Assembly (NCBI GenBank): GCA_963840975.1
Contig: CAWJBC010000017.1
Span: 186,001-250,000, forward strand
Origin: JAADJA01 sp963840975
GTDB lineage: Bacteria > Bacteroidota > Bacteroidia > Bacteroidales > JAADJA01
Direction of reading: 5' to 3'
DNA length: 64,000 nucleotides
The position numbers and the translations under genes were made by a program. Numbering within the stretch: the first letter of the stretch is position 1; each line of letters starts with the position of its first letter. The notes below the pieces were generated by a model. It worked only from the letters and a program-made list of their open reading frames with translations. It was not told where the DNA came from and made no database searches. Positions 60,690 through 64,000 of this stretch are shown one piece after another.

Positions 60690-63123
60690 ATGAAATTCGG
60701 TTATAAGGACAGTAACTTCATCCTCAACGATAAAAAAGTATTCCTCAACTCAGGTGAAATACACTATTTCAGGATTAAACGTGAGTTATGGGACAAACAC
60801 CTGGAAGCAGCCAAAGAGGCCGGTTTAACTACAGTAAGTTCCTATGTCCCGTGGGCATGGCATGAACCCGAAGAAGGTATATTTGATTTTGACGGCACAT
60901 CCTGCCCTGAGCGCGATCTTGAAGGCTGGCTCCACCGTTGCAAGACTCATGGACTTGCATTGCATTGTAAAGCCGGGACCATTTATACTGGCAGAAACCC
61001 GCGGTGCCGGGCTGCCGGATTGGTTTTTGGATCAGTATGGTGAAACGGTTAAAATGCGTAACCGCAAAGGTGAAATCGTTCAAAGCGACGGGGTCAATTT
61101 GTTCCACCCGGTTTACCTGGAAAAGGTTGCGCTTTGGTATGATCAGATCATGCCGTTGATTGGCAAGCACGAAATCGCTGTCGGCGGTCCGGTCATCATG
61201 ATGCAGATATGCAATGAAATAGGGGTTTTCTCGTGGTTAGCTCATCAGGCAGATTATGGCGAAGGGGTAAAAGATCGGTTCATCCAATATCTGAAAAAGA
61301 TATTCCCTGACATTGCTGAAATCAATCGGTTGTGGCAAACAGATTTTAACGATTTTGAAGGGATCGAACTTCCACCTGATGGCAGGCTTCCCTTTTCATC
61401 GAAAGGTGACCGTAGCCGTGATTATGAATGGCATCGTTTCTGGAGAACCTATTACGGTGATTATCTCCGGATGCTTTCAAAAATGGCAAGAGACAAAGGA
61501 GTAACCGTTCCTTTTTATCACAATTTACCGGGCTGGATTTATGGCAGCGGTTATGAGTTCCCGGTCAACATCACCATGTATGAGGACCTTTTTGGTGATA
61601 AGAGCGAGATCATCTTTGGTGTTGACCACATCCCCGAATTTCTGTCACACCGAAATATGCATGACGACCGGATAATCAATGATATAACCTGCGCTATGCA
61701 GGGAAACAAACCTTTATTTGCTGCTGAGTTCCAGTGCGGTTCCCGTGAATATCATGTAGTGACGAATCCAAGGGAGATGGAATTATTTTACAAAGCCAGT
61801 ATTGCTAATGGATTAACCGGCTGGAACTACTATATGTTCTCTCAAGGGCGCAATCCAAGGCACCGCGGCTATTCAGGACAAACTTTTTACTGGTTCACAC
61901 CACTTACGCCAGAAGGCGAGCGTACAAGCGCTTTTCCACTGATCAGGCGGATGAGTAAAATCCTTAAAACTTCTGAAAACCTCATCGTTGAATCAAAACG
62001 TAAAGCCGAAGTATGCGTTCTTTTTTATCCTCCCTATTATGCTACTGAACTTGAAAGACCAGAAACAGGAGCTTCCGAACTTCAGTTCAACTATGCTGCC
62101 ATCCGCCGTCCAGCTTATTTCGACGGACTGCTGAAAGTGCTCCAAATCCTTAATGTCGATTACAATATGGTTGACTTGACAATGGCTTCTGCCAACATTT
62201 TAAGCACCTATAAACAGGTTTGGGCATTCAGCACAAACGAGATGAATGCCAGGGATCAGCAGGTGCTGGTTGACTATACAAGGGCTGGAGGCAATGTTGT
62301 TCTTTTCCCTTACTTGCCTGATCGTGAAATGTCGCAGAAATCATGTACCATCGTTCGAGATGCGCTGTCCATAAAGCCATCCGGCAGAGAAATAATTGAT
62401 TCACCATTGATAGACATTTATGAAATGGAAGATATCAAATGCGCCAATCCTCAGATCATTTATGATGAGAAATCCCTTTCGGGTGCAGAAGTGATTGCAA
62501 GGACCATCCGCGGTTCTGCTTGCGGATTTGAAAAACCACTTGGCAAAGGATATGTAATTCATATCGGAACCTGGATCGGTTTCGACACGGAAGGTCATAA
62601 ACCGGTTTATGAAGCTATTTTAAAGCGTTCTGGTGCAAAACTCAGGCAGGCAGCAGCAAGTAATGAGAATATATCGGTAAGAGAGCGTTTTACAAATGAC
62701 GGTTCCGGGATACTTTTCATAGGAAATTATTATAACGAAGAACAGGTTGGTAAAATCACTTACACTCATCCCGAAAACGGTGAAACCATTGCCATTCCTT
62801 ATTCGAAGGAAGATATGCTCTGGCCGGCATTGTATGGAATATTGACCCCGGTTTGCTTCATTATTTCTGATGGATTGGCAATACTGCACAGTACGTCAGA
62901 TATTCTTGGTATTTCTGAAAGTAAAAGGGGAATAGAAATCACCCTTTACGGCGACCGTGATCTGGCTGGGGAAATAGTTTTGGAAGGTGTAAATGCTAAC
63001 AGATTAGATTCAGCGGAAGTGGATGGTAAAACAACAAAACTGGTTCGTAAGGACAATCGAATCATAATCAACTATAATCACCAACACAATAAAGAACAGA
63101 TCCTTACCCTAAAACTTTGCTAA
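60690..63123 (+). CDS. GH35-like beta-galactosidase-type glycosidase (frameshifted)
   Basis: About 811 residues result after repair. The first frame ends at 61043, and the second, open from 60844, carries the rest; one extra G at about 60957 explains the break and gives HGLHCIVKPGPFI. The catalytic barrel has NSGEIHYFRIKRELW, TVSSYVPWAWHEPEEG, the acid/base Glu in MMQICNEIG, and the likely nucleophile Glu in FAAEFQCGS. A GH42-like trimerisation or glutamine-amidotransferase-like part follows (VDLTMASANILSTYKQVWAF), then a beta-rich tail. It probably acts on oligosaccharides made by the locus; the true linkage is unknown. There is no signal peptide, so it is cytosolic. Confidence 0.8.
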
Positions 63124-64000
63124 ATGATTGTCAAGAACTCCACCGGACTTACCATTGAATTTCTCGAAAACGGTACAGTGAAAAGCATTGAAGCTGAACC
63201 CATCAGAATTAATCTCAAACCGGCAACATTTTTTACTAAATCGGGTACTAATATCTTTTTAAGGAAGAGGTTAAATCCCATCGAATTTACCGCTCTGTTA
63301 GGACCAGAAAGCAACAGCCGGTTCAAAGTAAGTAATGATGCTTTTATTGCACAAGGTAGCTGGGATAATATCGTTTACCAATGTACAATGAAGCTGTCAG
63401 AAAAAAGCCTGAGCTGGCAATGGCAGGTTGATATTAATAACAGGTCAGCAAATCCTGTTGAACTTGATTTAATCTATGTTCAGGATATCGGGCTGAAGCA
63501 TGTAAATTCAGGTTTGATCAACGAATACTATGTAAGCCAGTATCTTGAACGCCGGATATTAGACGATCAACACTTTGGTTCTGTTATTTGCTGCCGGCAG
63601 AATATGAAAGAATCCACCGGTTATCCCTGGCTGATGCTTTCATGTAAAAATGGAGCTTTGTCAGCAAGTACCGACGGCATGCAGTTTTATGGAAAGAATT
63701 ACCGCGAAACAGGAATTCCTGAAAGCGTGCTAACAGAAAATCTCGGAGGTGAATATGCCGGGGAGTCTTCGATTGTTGCACTGCAGGAAATTCCCTTTGC
63801 TCTGGCTAATGGAGAGGTTCATAAAAGCGTTTTTCTTGGAACATATTTACATGATCATCCAACCGCAACATCTGCCGAAGATTTGAAAAGATTACCCGAT
63901 CTGATGGCTGAATTTGAAAATGAAATTCCGGTTAAGGAACCGCTTGATCTCAAGGAGCCTGTCAGAAACTTATTCAATACGGCTGCTTTTTTGCCTGTTG
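63124..64000 (+). CDS. GH94/GH36-type phosphorylase-like protein, N-terminal part
   Basis: The frame is open to the window edge (292 residues seen). It starts immediately after the GH35-like stop (TAAATG). The N-terminal beta-sandwich has STGLTIEFLENGTVKSIEAE, NIFLRKRLNPIEFTALLGPE, LDLIYVQDIGLKHVNSGLIN, EYYVSQYLERRIL and PWLMLSCKNGALSASTDGMQ. These are the hallmarks of large cellobiose-phosphorylase-like/GH94 proteins of about 1100 residues. GH94 includes 1,2-beta-oligoglucan phosphorylases. Together with two GH144 enzymes this supports a beta-1,2-glucan pathway ending in glucose 1-phosphate. The catalytic domain lies outside the window, so specificity is open. Confidence 0.8.
   Translation, partial: MIVKNSTGLTIEFLENGTVKSIEAEPIRINLKPATFFTKSGTNIFLRKRLNPIEFTALLGPESNSRFKVSNDAFIAQGSWDNIVYQCTMKLSEKSLSWQWQVDINNRSANPVELDLIYVQDIGLKHVNSGLINEYYVSQYLERRILDDQHFGSVICCRQNMKESTGYPWLMLSCKNGALSASTDGMQFYGKNYRETGIPESVLTENLGGEYAGESSIVALQEIPFALANGEVHKSVFLGTYLHDHPTATSAEDLKRLPDLMAEFENEIPVKEPLDLKEPVRNLFNTAAFLPV

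Noticed and set aside
1..64000. tRNA or rRNA genes, CRISPR arrays, transposase genes
   Set aside because: I looked for T-arm-like GGTTCRA patterns with plausible cloverleafs, conserved rRNA strings, spaced repeats and DDE transposase motifs, and saw none I could support.

Overview
The window comes from the chromosome of a Bacteroidota bacterium, most likely an anaerobic or facultative environmental Bacteroidales-like lineage. The evidence is direct: three secreted proteins end in type IX secretion (T9SS) C-terminal sorting domains; there is a SusC/SusD pair and a second CarboxypepD_reg-type TonB receptor; a PID-CTERM-like small protein is present; and several genes are preceded by the Bacteroidota -7 box TAnnTTTG with a TTG/TTTG box about 18-20 bp upstream. 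Anaerobic traits are ferredoxin-linked indolepyruvate oxidoreductase (IorAB), a NapH/NosR-like polyferredoxin with a DUF362 partner, HemW, and a DUF134/DUF5320/NifX-type cassette. No rRNA, tRNA, CRISPR array or transposase gene was seen.

Layout. 0-2.7 kb: a broken secreted protein (choice-of-anchor-J, tandem E-set/CBM-like repeats, start of a lamin-tail domain) and a PID-CTERM-like peptide, both on the minus strand. 3-12.7 kb: rluB, an OB-fold lipoprotein, a PepSY-type membrane protein, a 1354-residue multi-PAS hybrid histidine kinase, and a T9SS-exported Asp-box propeller protein. 13-25 kb: hemW, the DUF134/NifX cassette with a palindrome lodged in its promoter, DUF362 plus polyferredoxin, an orphan sensor kinase, a DUF2179 protein, a TonB receptor, and LiaF-like and PspC proteins. 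25-33.7 kb: icd-gltA (oxidative TCA branch), yjbQ, DUF2953-like plus GerW/YtfJ, a coiled-coil protein, an ACP-phosphodiesterase-like protein, and iorAB. 33.7-37.7 kb: two paralogous T9SS Asp-box proteins sharing a leader sequence.

38-53 kb and 60.7-64 kb together look like one polysaccharide utilisation locus, probably for beta-1,2-glucan. It holds SusC, SusD, a LamG-type surface lipoprotein, two GH144-like lipoproteins, a discoidin plus six-hairpin glycosidase-like protein, and a GPH-type sugar symporter. After an interruption come a GH35-like enzyme and the N-terminal part of a GH94/GH36-type phosphorylase-like protein. The substrate is inferred from the families; it was not tested.

The interruption (about 53.0-60.7 kb) is an AT-rich, decaying accessory island. 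It holds a MNT/HEPN pair, a second toxin-antitoxin pair (PF09720-like antitoxin and ParE-like toxin), ORF6N remnants, and a Ser/Glu/Asp-repeat protein fused to a DEDDh exonuclease. Pieces of the MNT/HEPN locus recur, and a short hairpin-forming sequence is repeated at nearly every junction.

Two cross-cutting observations affect how the window is read. First, three copies of a roughly 240-bp non-coding element have 12-bp terminal inverted repeats, and two have perfect 8-bp target duplications (2853, 12880 and 31051), so they look like MITEs. Second, conserved genes (SusC, SusD, GH35, DUF134, DUF5320) carry single-base frameshifts that one inserted or deleted base repairs. This points either to consensus-sequence indel errors or to recent decay.
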